Of a stretch of 64,000 nt of DNA, positions 35,732 to 45,226 are shown one piece after another. Positions within the stretch are counted from its first letter, which is position 1. Each line of letters opens with the position of its first letter. The notes beneath the pieces are model-generated. The model had not been told where the DNA came from, ran no database searches, and saw only the letters and a program-made list of their open reading frames with translations. The position numbers and the translations under genes are program-made. This DNA is from CAIXSC01 sp046349935 (GTDB lineage Bacteria > Planctomycetota > Planctomycetia > Pirellulales > Pirellulaceae), in assembly GCA_046349935.1 (NCBI GenBank), contig JAXMBK010000005.1, positions 620,001 through 684,000 of the forward strand, written 5' to 3'.

Positions 35732-37879
35732 CTACTCTTTCAGCAATCGCAACCCATTGAAGATCACCAGGAGCGAAGCCCCGGTGTCTGCGGCGATTGC
35801 GCCCCACAGCGTCGACCATCCACCAAATGCCAGCACGACAAAGATTCCCTTGACCAACAACGCGAACCAAATGTTCTGTTGGATGATGTGCATCGTGCGC
35901 CGCGACAGGTCCACGAGCCAAGAAAGATTCGTCAAATCATTTGACATCAATGCGACGTCCGCCGTCTCGATCGCGGCATCACTTCCCGCTACCCCCATCG
36001 CGACGCCCAACGTTGCTGTCGCCAAGGCCGGCGCGTCATTGACACCATCGCCAACCATCGCGACGAACTTGTACTCGCGAACGAGCGATTCCACCGCCGC
36101 CACTTTCTCTTCCGGTAGCAGGCCGGCTCGAACGTCATCGATTCCAAGTTCGCGCCCAATTGCCTGTGCCGTCGATGGCGAGTCTCCGGTAAGCATGATC
36201 ACGTGCCGCACGCCTTGCGTTCGTAGTTGCTCAAGTGCCGACTTAGCCGATGGTCGCACGCGATCCGCCAGAGCCAACAGACCACAGACTTGACGCTGAT
36301 TTCCCACGACGACAACCGTTTGCCCCTGTTCGGCCATTGCGGCGATCCGAGCGCTCAGGTCAGGGTTCAACTGTCCTCGCTCTTGGAGAAGTCGCAGCGA
36401 GCCCAGCCAATACACTTCGCCGTTCCATCGCCCGGTTGCGCCCTTGCCAGGAATCTCCTGATAGTCGTCGGCTGGTCGGACAGGGACGCCCGTGGAGCGG
36501 GCCAATGCGAGAATGGCCAGGGCCAACGGATGCTCGCTGCGGGCCTCGAGCGCCGCGACACGCTCCAGTAATTCCTGTTCCGAATGCCCGTTTAGCGGAA
36601 TCACCGATTGCACGCAGGGTCGGCCCTCCGTGAGCGTCCCGGTCTTGTCGAAGGCGATGGCTCGTAGGTGCGCTGGCGATTCGACGAAGACTCCTCCTTT
36701 GATCAATACGCCTCGTCGGGCCGCCGACGCCAGTGCGGCGACAATACTCACGGGCGTGGAGATCACCAGGGCGCAGGGACACGCGATGACCAGCAGCACG
36801 AGACTGCGATAGAACCAGTCGCTCCAGGCCTGGCCGAGGATGGCGGGCGGCACGACGAACACCACCAGGGCCAGGGCCATGACGACGGGGGTGTAGTACA
36901 GCGCGAACCGCTCGACCCATTGTTCGGTCGGCGAGCGCCGGGTTTGAGATTCCTCGACCATGCGCACGATGTGCGCTACGGTCGTGTCGTCCGCCACCTT
37001 GGTTGTTTCGATGTCCAGCGCGCCGTTGCCATTCACGGTTCCCGCGAACACGGAATCGCCGACTTGTTTGCTGACCGGAATACTTTCGCCGGTGATCGGC
37101 GCTTGGTTCACATAACTGGTTCCCGCCAAGACCGTACCGTCGAGCGGAATCCGCTCACCCGGCTTCACCACGATCCGCGACCTTACGGGCACGTCAGCGA
37201 TGGGGACAGTGCTTTCACCACCGCCCGCGTTCGCCAGGCGAGCGGTGGGAGGCGTAAGGTCGAGTAGTGCGCTGATCGCCCTGTGGGCCCGGCGGATGCT
37301 CCAGGCCTCCAGCACTTCGGCAAGCGCGAACAGGAAAGCCACGGACGCCGCCTCATGGAACTCTCCGATGACGATGGCACCAATCACGGCGACCGTCATG
37401 AGCAGATTCATGTCTGGCCGCAGTCGGCGAATCGAGCGAGCGGCTTTGGGAACCACCAGTCGGAGGCCGCAGAGGATGGACGGGACGAGCAAGACGCGAT
37501 CGACCAACTCGCCGCCTAGCGACGACAGCCAATCGCGCAGTAGCGGAATCCGCAACACGACCGCGACTAGAAAAAAACCTCCGCTCAGTCCCATCCAAAC
37601 GATGCCGCGGTTCCAGGCGGCGGCGTCCAAAGACGAGGAATGCTCCACGTCCTCCTTCCACGGTTCGGCGCGCATTCCCGTTTTGGCAACCGCCTCCAAC
37701 ACTGTCGCGGCAGTGACGCTCTGGGCGTCGATCTCCACCTGCATGCGACGACGAACAATGTCGAACGACAACCGATGTTCGCCGCCGACGATCGGCCCCA
37801 CGGCCTGTCGTAGAACGGCGATTTCGTCCGGGCAATCCATGCCGGCGATTCGGAATTGAAGTATCTTCGTTCGGTCCAT
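35732..37879 (-). CDS. Zn/Cd/Pb-type heavy-metal P1B ATPase (ZntA-like)
   Basis: A 715-aa metal-exporting P-type ATPase. The N-terminal heavy-metal-associated domain has GMDCPDE with a single cysteine instead of CxxC. The membrane metal site has CPC (residues 367-369, IACPCALVIST), phosphorylation motif DKTGTLTEG (411 on), TGES phosphatase loop, and GDGVNDAPAL hinge. In the last membrane helix DTGASLL provides the Asp typical of the P1B-2 (Zn/Cd/Pb) group. It would pump divalent metal out of the cytoplasm. Last main gene of the five-gene metal operon, 75 bp after the lipoprotein gene. Confidence 0.92.
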   Translation of the reverse strand: MDRTKILQFRIAGMDCPDEIAVLRQAVGPIVGGEHRLSFDIVRRRMQVEIDAQSVTAATVLEAVAKTGMRAEPWKEDVEHSSSLDAAAWNRGIVWMGLSGGFFLVAVVLRIPLLRDWLSSLGGELVDRVLLVPSILCGLRLVVPKAARSIRRLRPDMNLLMTVAVIGAIVIGEFHEAASVAFLFALAEVLEAWSIRRAHRAISALLDLTPPTARLANAGGGESTVPIADVPVRSRIVVKPGERIPLDGTVLAGTSYVNQAPITGESIPVSKQVGDSVFAGTVNGNGALDIETTKVADDTTVAHIVRMVEESQTRRSPTEQWVERFALYYTPVVMALALVVFVVPPAILGQAWSDWFYRSLVLLVIACPCALVISTPVSIVAALASAARRGVLIKGGVFVESPAHLRAIAFDKTGTLTEGRPCVQSVIPLNGHSEQELLERVAALEARSEHPLALAILALARSTGVPVRPADDYQEIPGKGATGRWNGEVYWLGSLRLLQERGQLNPDLSARIAAMAEQGQTVVVVGNQRQVCGLLALADRVRPSAKSALEQLRTQGVRHVIMLTGDSPSTAQAIGRELGIDDVRAGLLPEEKVAAVESLVREYKFVAMVGDGVNDAPALATATLGVAMGVAGSDAAIETADVALMSNDLTNLSWLVDLSRRTMHIIQQNIWFALLVKGIFVVLAFGGWSTLWGAIAADTGASLLVIFNGLRLLKE

Positions 37880-37954
37880 GCCGCAGTCCGCTTTCAGCGG
37901 GCGTCGGGTAACGCCGCATTACCCGCTGCTAGTCCCCGACCGTAAACAGCACCT

Positions 37955-38338
37955 CTAACCTTGCGGCTTGGGTGGCTTCTTGCCGTACTTCGCCTCGTAC
38001 TGCGCGGCGAACTTCGCCTCATATTCGGGATGGCAGACGAAGCACTGGGACTCGGGACGATCGTGCTCTTTGCACCAGTCCCCCTTCTTTTGGAACTCCG
38101 CCGCCAGCTTGCTGTTGCACTGTGCGCAGACCTCCTCGGGAACGCCGTGTTCGTTGCACCACCAGCCGGAATGGTCATGATCGTCCGCCTTCGACGATGC
38201 CGTTTTCGCGTCATGGTCGTGCCCTTCATGGGAATCCGCGTGTTTCTCGGCCTTCGCCGGAGCCGATCCCTTGTCGCCGCAGCCACTAGCAAACACCGCC
38301 ACCGCCAACATCATCGCCATCCACAATCCGTTCTTCAT
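37955..38338 (-). CDS. Cys/His-rich lipoprotein linked to metal efflux
   Basis: A 127-aa lipoprotein: signal with lipobox FASGC (Cys20), a His/Asp-rich linker (HADSHEGHDHDAK), then two metal-ligand groups, WWCNEHGVPEEVCAQC (C61, H64, C71, C74) and WCKEHDRPESQCFVCH (C89, H92, C99, C102, H103). The layout suggests two zinc-type knuckles held at the outer face of the inner membrane or in the periplasm. The same pattern occurs in the N-terminus of the CzcB-like adaptor in this operon. Its start overlaps the end of the CzcA-like gene by 4 bp (38335-38338), so the two are translationally coupled. Function as metal chaperone or sensor is inferred. Confidence 0.8.
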   Translation of the reverse strand: MKNGLWMAMMLAVAVFASGCGDKGSAPAKAEKHADSHEGHDHDAKTASSKADDHDHSGWWCNEHGVPEEVCAQCNSKLAAEFQKKGDWCKEHDRPESQCFVCHPEYEAKFAAQYEAKYGKKPPKPQG

Positions 38339-41300
38339 CCCTCACTCCTCTCATGACTATAGGAACCTACCGTTGCTCCCGCCAAAACCGGTTCGGCGGG
38401 CTTTACATCGCGATGCACCGGGTCGCCCTCATGGTGCGCGACCGTGGCATTGAAGATCAAATACAACACGCGCAGCACCAGCAGCGACATAATCATGGCT
38501 CCGATGACCCCACCGATCACGACGGTCGCGAGCGGTCGCTGTACTTCAGCTCCCATGCCGTCGCTGAACGCCATCGGGAGAAAGCCGAGGCTCGCGACGA
38601 GCGTCGTCATCAGGACGGGGCGTAGCCGCGTGATTGCGGCCTGGGTGACCGCTTCGTCGAGCGGCAGGCCTTTCTGGCGAAGTTGGCGGATGTACGAGAC
38701 CAGAATCATGTCGTCGAGTACGGCTACGCCCGACATGGCGATAAATCCGATTCCCGCCGAAATCGAGAACGGCATGTCCCGCAGCCACAGCGCGAAGATG
38801 CCCCCCACCCACGCGAATGGAATCCCGGTGAACACTCGCAGCGCGTCGACCAGATTGCGGTACGTCATGTAGAGCAAGAAGAAAATCAGCAACAGCGCTA
38901 CAGGCACGACGATCATCAGGCGGGTCTGCGCCCGCTGGAGATTCTCAAATTGACCACCGTACTCGACTCGATAACGGGCCGACGGTAGCGACACTTTGTC
39001 GGTGATCTTGCGTCGGGCTTCGGCGACAAACGAGCCGAGGTCGCGTCCGCGCACGTTCGCCGTGATCGTGATACGTCGTTGGCCCCATTCGCGAGTGATC
39101 GTGGAGGGCCCCTCGACTATTTCGACGGATGCGAGTCGCGACAGCGGTATCCGCTCGCCGGCCGGCGTCGAAACCAGCATATTGCCGATCGAATCCGGAC
39201 TGTCACGAAACTCTTCCGGCAGTCGCACGATCAAGGGAAAACGCAATTGTCCCTCGACGATGTCGCCAACCGGCTTGCTCCCGATCGACTCCACAAGTTC
39301 CAGGACCGCCTGGGCGGATATGCCGTACCGGGCGACCTGATCTTGATCCACTTTGATTTGCAACATCGGCTGGCCGGTGACCTGTTCCACCGCGACGTCG
39401 GCCGCGCCGTCGATCGTGTTCAGGACCTTCTCGATTTCTTGGGCCTTGCTGACCAGGACCGCGAAGTCATCGCCAAACAATTTCACGCCCAAGTCGGCGC
39501 GCACGCCGGAGACCATCTCGTTAATGCGCATTTCGATCGGCTGCGAATACGCCAACCGCTGTCCCGGCATGTCCCGCAACGTCTTATCGATCAGATCCGT
39601 GAGCTCCGCTTGAGTCTTGGCTTTCTTCCAGCGCGCCCGCGGCTTGAGGGCGATGAACGTGTCCGTCAATTCGACGCCCATCGGGTCCGTGGCGACTTCG
39701 GCCGTGCCGATCCGACTCCAAACGTTTTGGACTTCGTCCGGAAACGCGGCCAGGATCACCTTCTCCATTTCGGTGTTGTACCGAATGGACTCGCTGAGAT
39801 CGGTTCCCGCCAGCCGCACGACGCCGATCGCGATCGAACCCTCAGATAGCCTCGGCACGAATTCCGATCCGAGGTTGGGAGCAATCATGCCGAACGCCAG
39901 AAACAGGACGCTTACGGCGAAGCCGATGACGGCCAGCTTGTGGTGCATTGCGAATTGCAGGATTGGGTAATGGATCGCATGCGCCACCCGCATGAGAAAT
40001 GGTTCGTGCTCCTCGACCTTCTTGGGCAAGAGGTAACTGGCCAGTACTGGCATTAGCGTCAACGAAAGCACCATCGAGCCCATCAGCGCGAATATTACCG
40101 TCAGCGCCATCGGTCGAAACATCTTGCCTTCGATCCCTTCGAGCGTCAGGATTGGCAGGTAGACGATCATGATGATGAGTTCGCCGAACATCGTGGGCTT
40201 GCGCACTTCGACCGCCGCGTCCCGGATGATGTCCAGTCGGCTCTTGCCGGAGTTCGACTCGTGCGCCAGGTGTCGCACGCAGTTCTCGATCATGACGACC
40301 GAACTATCGACCACGAGCCCAAAGTCGATCGCACCCAAACTAAGCAGGCTGGCGGCGATTCCAAAACGGTACATGCCGGTGAAGGCGAACAGCATCGAGA
40401 GCGGAATCGCCAGTGCTACGACGGCGGCCGCCCGCAGGTTGCCCAGAAAGGCGAACAGCACGGCGACCACGAACAGTCCACCCTCGAACAGATTCTTGCG
40501 CACGGTGTCGATGACGAAGTCGACCAGCTGCGTGCGATCATAGACCGTCTGGACTTGCACGTTCTGTGGCAACGACGCTTCCAGTGATTGCAACTTTTCC
40601 TTCATAGCGCGAGTGACTTCGTGGCTGTTCTCGCCCATCAGCATGAAACCGAGCCCTAGCACGACCTCGCCTTGGCCATTCGCCGTCACAGCTCCGCGAC
40701 GAATTTCATGTCCGATGACGACTTCGCCGACGTCCGAGACGCGAACCGGCACGCCATCCTTGGCGGCGATGACAATTCTTCGGATCTGATCGATGTTCGA
40801 TGTGCGTCCGAGTCCCTGCACGAGCAACATGCCGCTTGGCTGGCTGATGTTGCCGCCGCCAACGTTGAAGTTGTTCTTGTGAACGGCGTCCACGACCTGG
40901 TCGAAGGTCAGATTATGTTTGATGAGCCGGTCGGGGTTCAGGCGGATCTGGTATTGCTTGACGTACCCACCCCAACTGTTGATTTCCGCCGTTCCGCGTA
41001 CCGTCCGCATTGGCGGCTTGATCACCCAGTCGTGGATCGTGCGCAGTTCGGTCGGATCATAGCCCTGGCCGGTGACGACGTAATGGAATACTTCACCGAG
41101 CCCTGTGGCGACCGGTCCCATTTGCGGGCGTGCGATTCCTGCCGGTATCTCGACCGTTCCCAGCCGCTCGTTGATGAGCTGACGGGCGAAGTAGATGTCG
41201 ACGCCGTCTTCGAATACGACCACGACTTGGGACAGGCCGAATTTGGAAATGGATCGCAGCTGTTCCAGTCCCGGCAGCCCGCTGATCGCCTGCTCGATTG

Positions 41301-41508
41301 GAAAGGTAATCTGCCGCTCGACCTCTTCCGGGCTGAGAGCCGGAGCGACCGTGTTGATTTGCACCTGCACGGGCGTGGTATCGGGGAAGGCGTCGATGTC
41401 CAGGTGCTGGAGGGCGAAGACTCCCGCGACGCCCGCCGCCAATACGCCGAGAATCACAAGCACCCGATTGTGCAGCGAAAAGTCGATGACTCGATTGAGG
41501 AAGTCCAT
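38335..41508 (-). CDS. CzcA-like RND heavy-metal efflux pump
   Basis: A 1057-aa inner-membrane proton antiporter of the HME-RND family. It opens with LNRVIDFSLHNRVLVILGVL and has two sets of membrane helices and large periplasmic loops. The fourth-helix motif reads LGAIDFGLVVDSSVVMIENC, close to the DFGxxxDGA...EN form of CzcA-type Zn/Co/Cd pumps and unlike CusA. It should form a trimer with the CzcB-like adaptor and an outer-membrane factor, which is not encoded here. It is 21 bp downstream of the adaptor gene. Confidence 0.93.
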   Translation of the reverse strand: MDFLNRVIDFSLHNRVLVILGVLAAGVAGVFALQHLDIDAFPDTTPVQVQINTVAPALSPEEVERQITFPIEQAISGLPGLEQLRSISKFGLSQVVVVFEDGVDIYFARQLINERLGTVEIPAGIARPQMGPVATGLGEVFHYVVTGQGYDPTELRTIHDWVIKPPMRTVRGTAEINSWGGYVKQYQIRLNPDRLIKHNLTFDQVVDAVHKNNFNVGGGNISQPSGMLLVQGLGRTSNIDQIRRIVIAAKDGVPVRVSDVGEVVIGHEIRRGAVTANGQGEVVLGLGFMLMGENSHEVTRAMKEKLQSLEASLPQNVQVQTVYDRTQLVDFVIDTVRKNLFEGGLFVVAVLFAFLGNLRAAAVVALAIPLSMLFAFTGMYRFGIAASLLSLGAIDFGLVVDSSVVMIENCVRHLAHESNSGKSRLDIIRDAAVEVRKPTMFGELIIMIVYLPILTLEGIEGKMFRPMALTVIFALMGSMVLSLTLMPVLASYLLPKKVEEHEPFLMRVAHAIHYPILQFAMHHKLAVIGFAVSVLFLAFGMIAPNLGSEFVPRLSEGSIAIGVVRLAGTDLSESIRYNTEMEKVILAAFPDEVQNVWSRIGTAEVATDPMGVELTDTFIALKPRARWKKAKTQAELTDLIDKTLRDMPGQRLAYSQPIEMRINEMVSGVRADLGVKLFGDDFAVLVSKAQEIEKVLNTIDGAADVAVEQVTGQPMLQIKVDQDQVARYGISAQAVLELVESIGSKPVGDIVEGQLRFPLIVRLPEEFRDSPDSIGNMLVSTPAGERIPLSRLASVEIVEGPSTITREWGQRRITITANVRGRDLGSFVAEARRKITDKVSLPSARYRVEYGGQFENLQRAQTRLMIVVPVALLLIFFLLYMTYRNLVDALRVFTGIPFAWVGGIFALWLRDMPFSISAGIGFIAMSGVAVLDDMILVSYIRQLRQKGLPLDEAVTQAAITRLRPVLMTTLVASLGFLPMAFSDGMGAEVQRPLATVVIGGVIGAMIMSLLVLRVLYLIFNATVAHHEGDPVHRDVKPAEPVLAGATVGSYSHERSEG

Positions 41509-41529
41509 GTCCTGGCGAAACTCCGTCGC

Positions 41530-43155
41530 TTAGTGATCGTGACAGCCGCATCCCGCGCCGAGGTTGCTGCGCAGCAATTGGGCCAACAGGACATTGCTTC
41601 CCTTGGTCGCCACCACTTCGCCAGGCAGCACGCCGGCCAGCAGCTCGACGAACTGTCCATCGCGCGCCCCGAGGCGAACCTGCCGAACGTGGAAGAACTT
41701 CGGCGACTCTTTGTCGAAGAAACTCTTGTCCCGCACAAATACGAAATGCGCGTCCGGCGTCGATTGCACGGCTTCCCGAGGGACGACGATCGCCTGCGAT
41801 TCCTCGCGAAGGATGATGCGACCGGTCCCAAACGTCATGCCTCGCAACGTGCCATTTGCGTTCGAGATGTTGACGCGAACTTGCAATGTTCGGGTCGACT
41901 CGTCGATGGCCGGATTAATCCAGGCGATTTCGCCACTGGTTTTGTGTTCGCCGTTATCCGAGATGAACCGCACCGGCAGGCCAACACGCACATACCGAGC
42001 GTCTTCTTGACGCACGTTGAGCATGAGCCACATGCGACTGGGGTCGCTGACGGTGAACAGAGGTTTGGCCGCATCCACCACTTCGCCCGCGACAACTTCC
42101 GACGCGACAAGCACGCCAGCATAGGTAGCGCAAATCGGAATTAAGTTCGCCGTCTTCGTGCGAGCCGGCAGAGTACTGAGCACGGACGGTGGTACGCCCA
42201 GGAATCGGAACTCCTCGGCCAGAGTGGGCGCATCGTGAGTTTGAAACCCCTCGGGCAATTCGAATCCCAGGTTCTCCAGTGCCTGGCGCGCGGATAGCAA
42301 GGCGACCTCGGCCTCGCGCAAAGCCGATTCGGCTTCAACGACGGATTTCTGAGCCACGGCCCCGCTGCTGGCGATTGGTTTCAAACGATCGACGGCCGCT
42401 TGACGCAAGTGGAGCTGCACGACGGCTTGCAGCAACTGCGATTTCGCCTGACCGACCAGCGACGCGTCGACTAATCCAAGGATCTCGCCAGCCTCGACAT
42501 GGTCTCCCACCGTCTTGAAGACGGCGGCGACCGTTCCCGGAATACGGGTCGACAGATGTCCCACGCGAGTCGGGTCGAAGAGCAATTCCCCGTTGGCCGA
42601 GATGGCGTCCGTCATCGGTCGTTCTTGCACGACGTCGACGTCGACTCCCACTTTCGCCAAGCTCTCCGCCGACGCGAATTGCACTCGGCTAGTGTGCATC
42701 GTGTTGCGGCTGTTGTTTTCCGGGCGAGCGATCAGCGTGATGGCTTGAAGCGTATCGTATTTGGGAAGCTGTGCCTCGCCTTTGACCTGCGCCAAATCAG
42801 GGTGATGGATGACGCACTCCGCGACGCCGTGTTCCTTGCAGAATCCGAGCGGTTTGCCTTTGGGTACGAGCTCGGTCTGACACTCGATGCAGGCGGATTC
42901 CGGAACTAAATGTTCCGCGCACCAATCATCGTTTGCTGCCGTGGCCGACCCCAAGACCTCCGACATCTTTGGCATCTTCCAGCCTGTGTGGTGGCCCAGG
43001 TACATCACGCCGCCCAACAGACAAAAGACAACGAGGTTGGGGACGGCGCGGAGGGGCGTCACCCACCATCGCTTTCGCGGTTGGGCATGGGGCCTTGGGT
43101 CGATTACTTGTGGCGTCGCGATCGGCGACGCCGATCCAGTGACGGTGGCGGACAT
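41530..43155 (-). CDS. CzcB-like efflux adaptor (membrane fusion protein) with extra zinc-knuckle domain
   Basis: A 541-aa RND periplasmic adaptor. One membrane helix near residues 37-54 (VPNLVVFCLLGGVMYLG) anchors it. It is followed by an added domain with WCAEHLVPESACIEC (C79, H82, C89, C92) and FCKEHGVAECVIHH (C106, H109, C114), then the usual barrel-sandwich/lipoyl halves (GTVAAVFKTVGDHVEAGEIL, AGEVVDAAKPLFTVSD), a helical hairpin and beta-barrel domains. The C-terminus ends in a GCGCHDH metal tail. ATG 43155 was chosen; the frame upstream (to 43269) lacks family sequence. Confidence 0.9.
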   Translation of the reverse strand: MSATVTGSASPIATPQVIDPRPHAQPRKRWWVTPLRAVPNLVVFCLLGGVMYLGHHTGWKMPKMSEVLGSATAANDDWCAEHLVPESACIECQTELVPKGKPLGFCKEHGVAECVIHHPDLAQVKGEAQLPKYDTLQAITLIARPENNSRNTMHTSRVQFASAESLAKVGVDVDVVQERPMTDAISANGELLFDPTRVGHLSTRIPGTVAAVFKTVGDHVEAGEILGLVDASLVGQAKSQLLQAVVQLHLRQAAVDRLKPIASSGAVAQKSVVEAESALREAEVALLSARQALENLGFELPEGFQTHDAPTLAEEFRFLGVPPSVLSTLPARTKTANLIPICATYAGVLVASEVVAGEVVDAAKPLFTVSDPSRMWLMLNVRQEDARYVRVGLPVRFISDNGEHKTSGEIAWINPAIDESTRTLQVRVNISNANGTLRGMTFGTGRIILREESQAIVVPREAVQSTPDAHFVFVRDKSFFDKESPKFFHVRQVRLGARDGQFVELLAGVLPGEVVATKGSNVLLAQLLRSNLGAGCGCHDH

Positions 43156-43310
43156 GGGAAACTCCAAAAGCCAAAGGAACCTCGCAGCGGGACGCTTTGC
43201 CAGCGACACGGTCCAGCAAAGCAAACGGGCTGGCGTGAATGCGCTCGAACCGAAATCACGGATTCGCAAGGAACCAGATCAATTCGGCGACGCCAGCGCG
43301 AGAGGCGGCG

Positions 43311-43808
43311 TTAGCAGCGAATGACGATCGTCGAGATGACGATCGAGAGCGGGTCGAACTCCAACGGTGGCGGGCTGACGTATGCGCGCCGTGCCAGGAC
43401 GACCGCATCGACGTCAGTGTTCGAGCAAAGTGTCGAATAAACCGTCGCGATCCATCGTGTCGCGTCCGTCGTCAACGAACCACGCGACTCAATGGTCGGG
43501 TGTTTCGAAGCGACAAGCAGGGGAACGTGTGTGCAGTCGCAAGGACCAATTGCCCTTAATCCGTCCCCTAACCCCGTCCCGGAGCCTTCATGGCGATGTC
43601 CACAATCTGACGCCTTGGCGCACCATTCGTCGTCGCCGTGCGAATCGCAGGCTGCTGGTTCGCCATCTTGGCAGCACTTGCAAGCATGGGGACCGGAGTC
43701 GACGCAGCAGAACGAGCCGTCCTCGCTGATGCAAATGAACAACGAAACGCTTCTCCCGGCAAAGAGTTGCGTCGCAGCTAGCATCAGGATGAAAAACGAC
43801 TTGATCAT
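43311..43808 (-). CDS. Cys-rich secreted protein heading the metal operon
   Basis: A 165-aa protein with a clear signal peptide (SFFILMLAATQLFAG), then cysteine groups FCCVDSG, ACKCCQDG, AACDSH, WCAKASDCGHRH and GPCDCTHVPL, and a hydrophobic C-terminus ending ISTIVIRC. It matches the product of 53852-54349 in length (165 aa), signal, TQLxAG, the CDCTH(V/I)P motif and the C-terminal tail, while the centre differs. Not a family I can name; metal binding or sensing in the periplasm is inferred from the cysteines and from its place at the head of two metal-transport operons. Confidence 0.7.
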   Translation of the reverse strand: MIKSFFILMLAATQLFAGRSVSLFICISEDGSFCCVDSGPHACKCCQDGEPAACDSHGDDEWCAKASDCGHRHEGSGTGLGDGLRAIGPCDCTHVPLLVASKHPTIESRGSLTTDATRWIATVYSTLCSNTDVDAVVLARRAYVSPPPLEFDPLSIVISTIVIRC

Positions 43809-44107
43809 TCGAAGTCCAATGAGGGCCCGTCTTTAATTCTATCGAACGCATGGACTCGAGTCATGAACGGAACGGGAATAATCCCCACATTCGATGCGAA
43901 ATTCTGCGCAACCAGCTTGGTCGCAAGGAAATCGGAACGGAACACACGAACACATTGCGGGCATGCGACGTTCACCTGCAGCACGGTCGCCGAGATACAG
44001 CCAAATCCAGTAACTGTTGCGACCGAGGGCGGCCTGGAGTGGTCGCCATCACGCAAACTGTGGCCAGCGTTCAAGGCGCGCTGTCGCTGGAGTGGTGCCG
44101 TGGCTTG

Positions 44108-44653
44108 CTAATTCACCGCTACACCGAGAAGCATCTGGTTGCCAAATCGGTCGGTGGTCCCGTCGTTGAGTAGTTCAAAGCCGAGCGCCCGCAGATCGTC
44201 GGTCGTCCAAAGCGATCGGTGTTTTTCCAGCTCGTTTCCATACGCCGCTCTCTGGTCCATCCAAATAGCGGGCGTGCCGACGAACAACCGGCCTTCAGAA
44301 GAGAGTCGGCGGCGAAATTCGTGCAGGATTGCCTCGCCCTGCGTGTGCTCGAAGTGCTCCAGGACATCCAGCAGGAGGATGGCGTCCCAGGCGTCGGCGT
44401 TGGTTTCAAGGAACCGCTCGATCGACGACACAACGACCTCGTCGTAGAGGTCCCAACAGGAATTCCGGTAGGCGCTGAACCCCTCGACGCCCACTAAACG
44501 CGTTCGCCAGGGCTGCACGCCTCCGTCGAGCCATTGGCGTACGACCGCGCCATAGAAGCCCATCCCGATTCCCAGGTCCAGCACCGAGCGAGGCTGGAAC
44601 AGAGCGAAATGGGTCGCGATCGTGGGGACGAGCGAGCAACAGCCGATCGGCAT
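44108..44653 (-). CDS. class I SAM-dependent methyltransferase
   Basis: A 181-aa methyltransferase. Motif I is SVLDLGIGMGFYG, followed by an acidic strand, then LLLDVLEHFEHTQGEAIL (motif II region), RRRLSSEGRLFVGTP and a substrate-specific tail with a RSLWTTDDLRALGF-like helix. The acceptor is unknown; similar small methyltransferases accompany glycosyltransferases in phage surface-modification clusters. It follows the glycosyltransferase/capsid remnant on the same strand, suggesting a phage-derived cluster. Start ATG 44653 is the first in frame. Confidence 0.78.
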   Translation of the reverse strand: MPIGCCSLVPTIATHFALFQPRSVLDLGIGMGFYGAVVRQWLDGGVQPWRTRLVGVEGFSAYRNSCWDLYDEVVVSSIERFLETNADAWDAILLLDVLEHFEHTQGEAILHEFRRRLSSEGRLFVGTPAIWMDQRAAYGNELEKHRSLWTTDDLRALGFELLNDGTTDRFGNQMLLGVAVN

Positions 44654-44680
44654 AGTGATCTCTCCGAGCTGGCCGAATTA

Positions 44681-44851
44681 CTACGCCATTCGTTCGTGCA
44701 GGACGTGCTGACATAGGTCCGACCAGCGCCGGCCCATGACCGGCGCTGCGTACTCGCGACTTGCGACGTGCCGAGCGTATGCGACGCGCGAATCACTCCG
44801 CCCCGCGTACGCCTCCCCGATCGCCGCCGCGAGTCGTGCTGGCTCGGGGCG
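44681..44851 (-). pseudogene. glycosyltransferase C-terminal remnant joined to capsid sequence
   Basis: The last 57 codons of the frame that starts in capsid sequence. RLAAAIGEAYAGRSDSRVAY then HVASREYAAPVMGRRWSDLC resembles the C-terminus of a group 1-type glycosyltransferase (LAxAI ... EYxxPVxxxRWxxL). It follows capsid sequence in the same frame with no start of its own, so it is most likely what remains of a gene after a deletion. Confidence 0.45.
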
Positions 44852-45226
44852 GGCGACACCGAAATCGTGGTAGCCCCGCATCTGCACGCCGAGCACGTTG
44901 AAGTCGGCGTCGGCCGTTTCGATCGTGGGGGACTCCTGGCCGTTGAGGAACGCAACCTCGATCACCGGCAGGTCGTTCGGGTCCGACAGCAGGTAAAACG
45001 CCTTCGTCGAGTTGCCCGGATACGAGGCGTTCCCCAGGTAGCGACTCACCTCGACGCGGAACTTTCCTTGGTGCGGGTTCGCCACCGGGAATTTGGTCGC
45101 GGCCGTCGTGTCGCGCAGTTCGAGCGACTTGAACAGCTGCGAACCGAGCGCCGACAGCGCCGTCGGCACCAGCAAGATCGCCGGCAGCACGCCGATGGGC
45201 TTGCCGTCGCTATCGACCTGGTCCAT
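44852..45226 (-). pseudogene. phage major-capsid fragment, copy 1
   Basis: About 125 codons of a Mu gpT-like major head subunit: MDQVDSDGKPIGVLPAILLV, SLELRDTTAATKFPVANPHQ, GKFRVEVSRYLGN, YLLSDPNDLPVIEVAFLNGQ, ESPTIETADADFNVLGVQMR and GYHDFGV. The copy at 57432-57836 is about 85% identical over this length. Upstream it is cut by the truncated IS at about 45228, so the N-terminal part of the capsid protein is absent. Confidence 0.75.

Noticed and set aside
40672..42144. 490-codon plus-strand open frame
   Set aside because: Antisense of the CzcA/CzcB-like genes, whose family motifs are clear.
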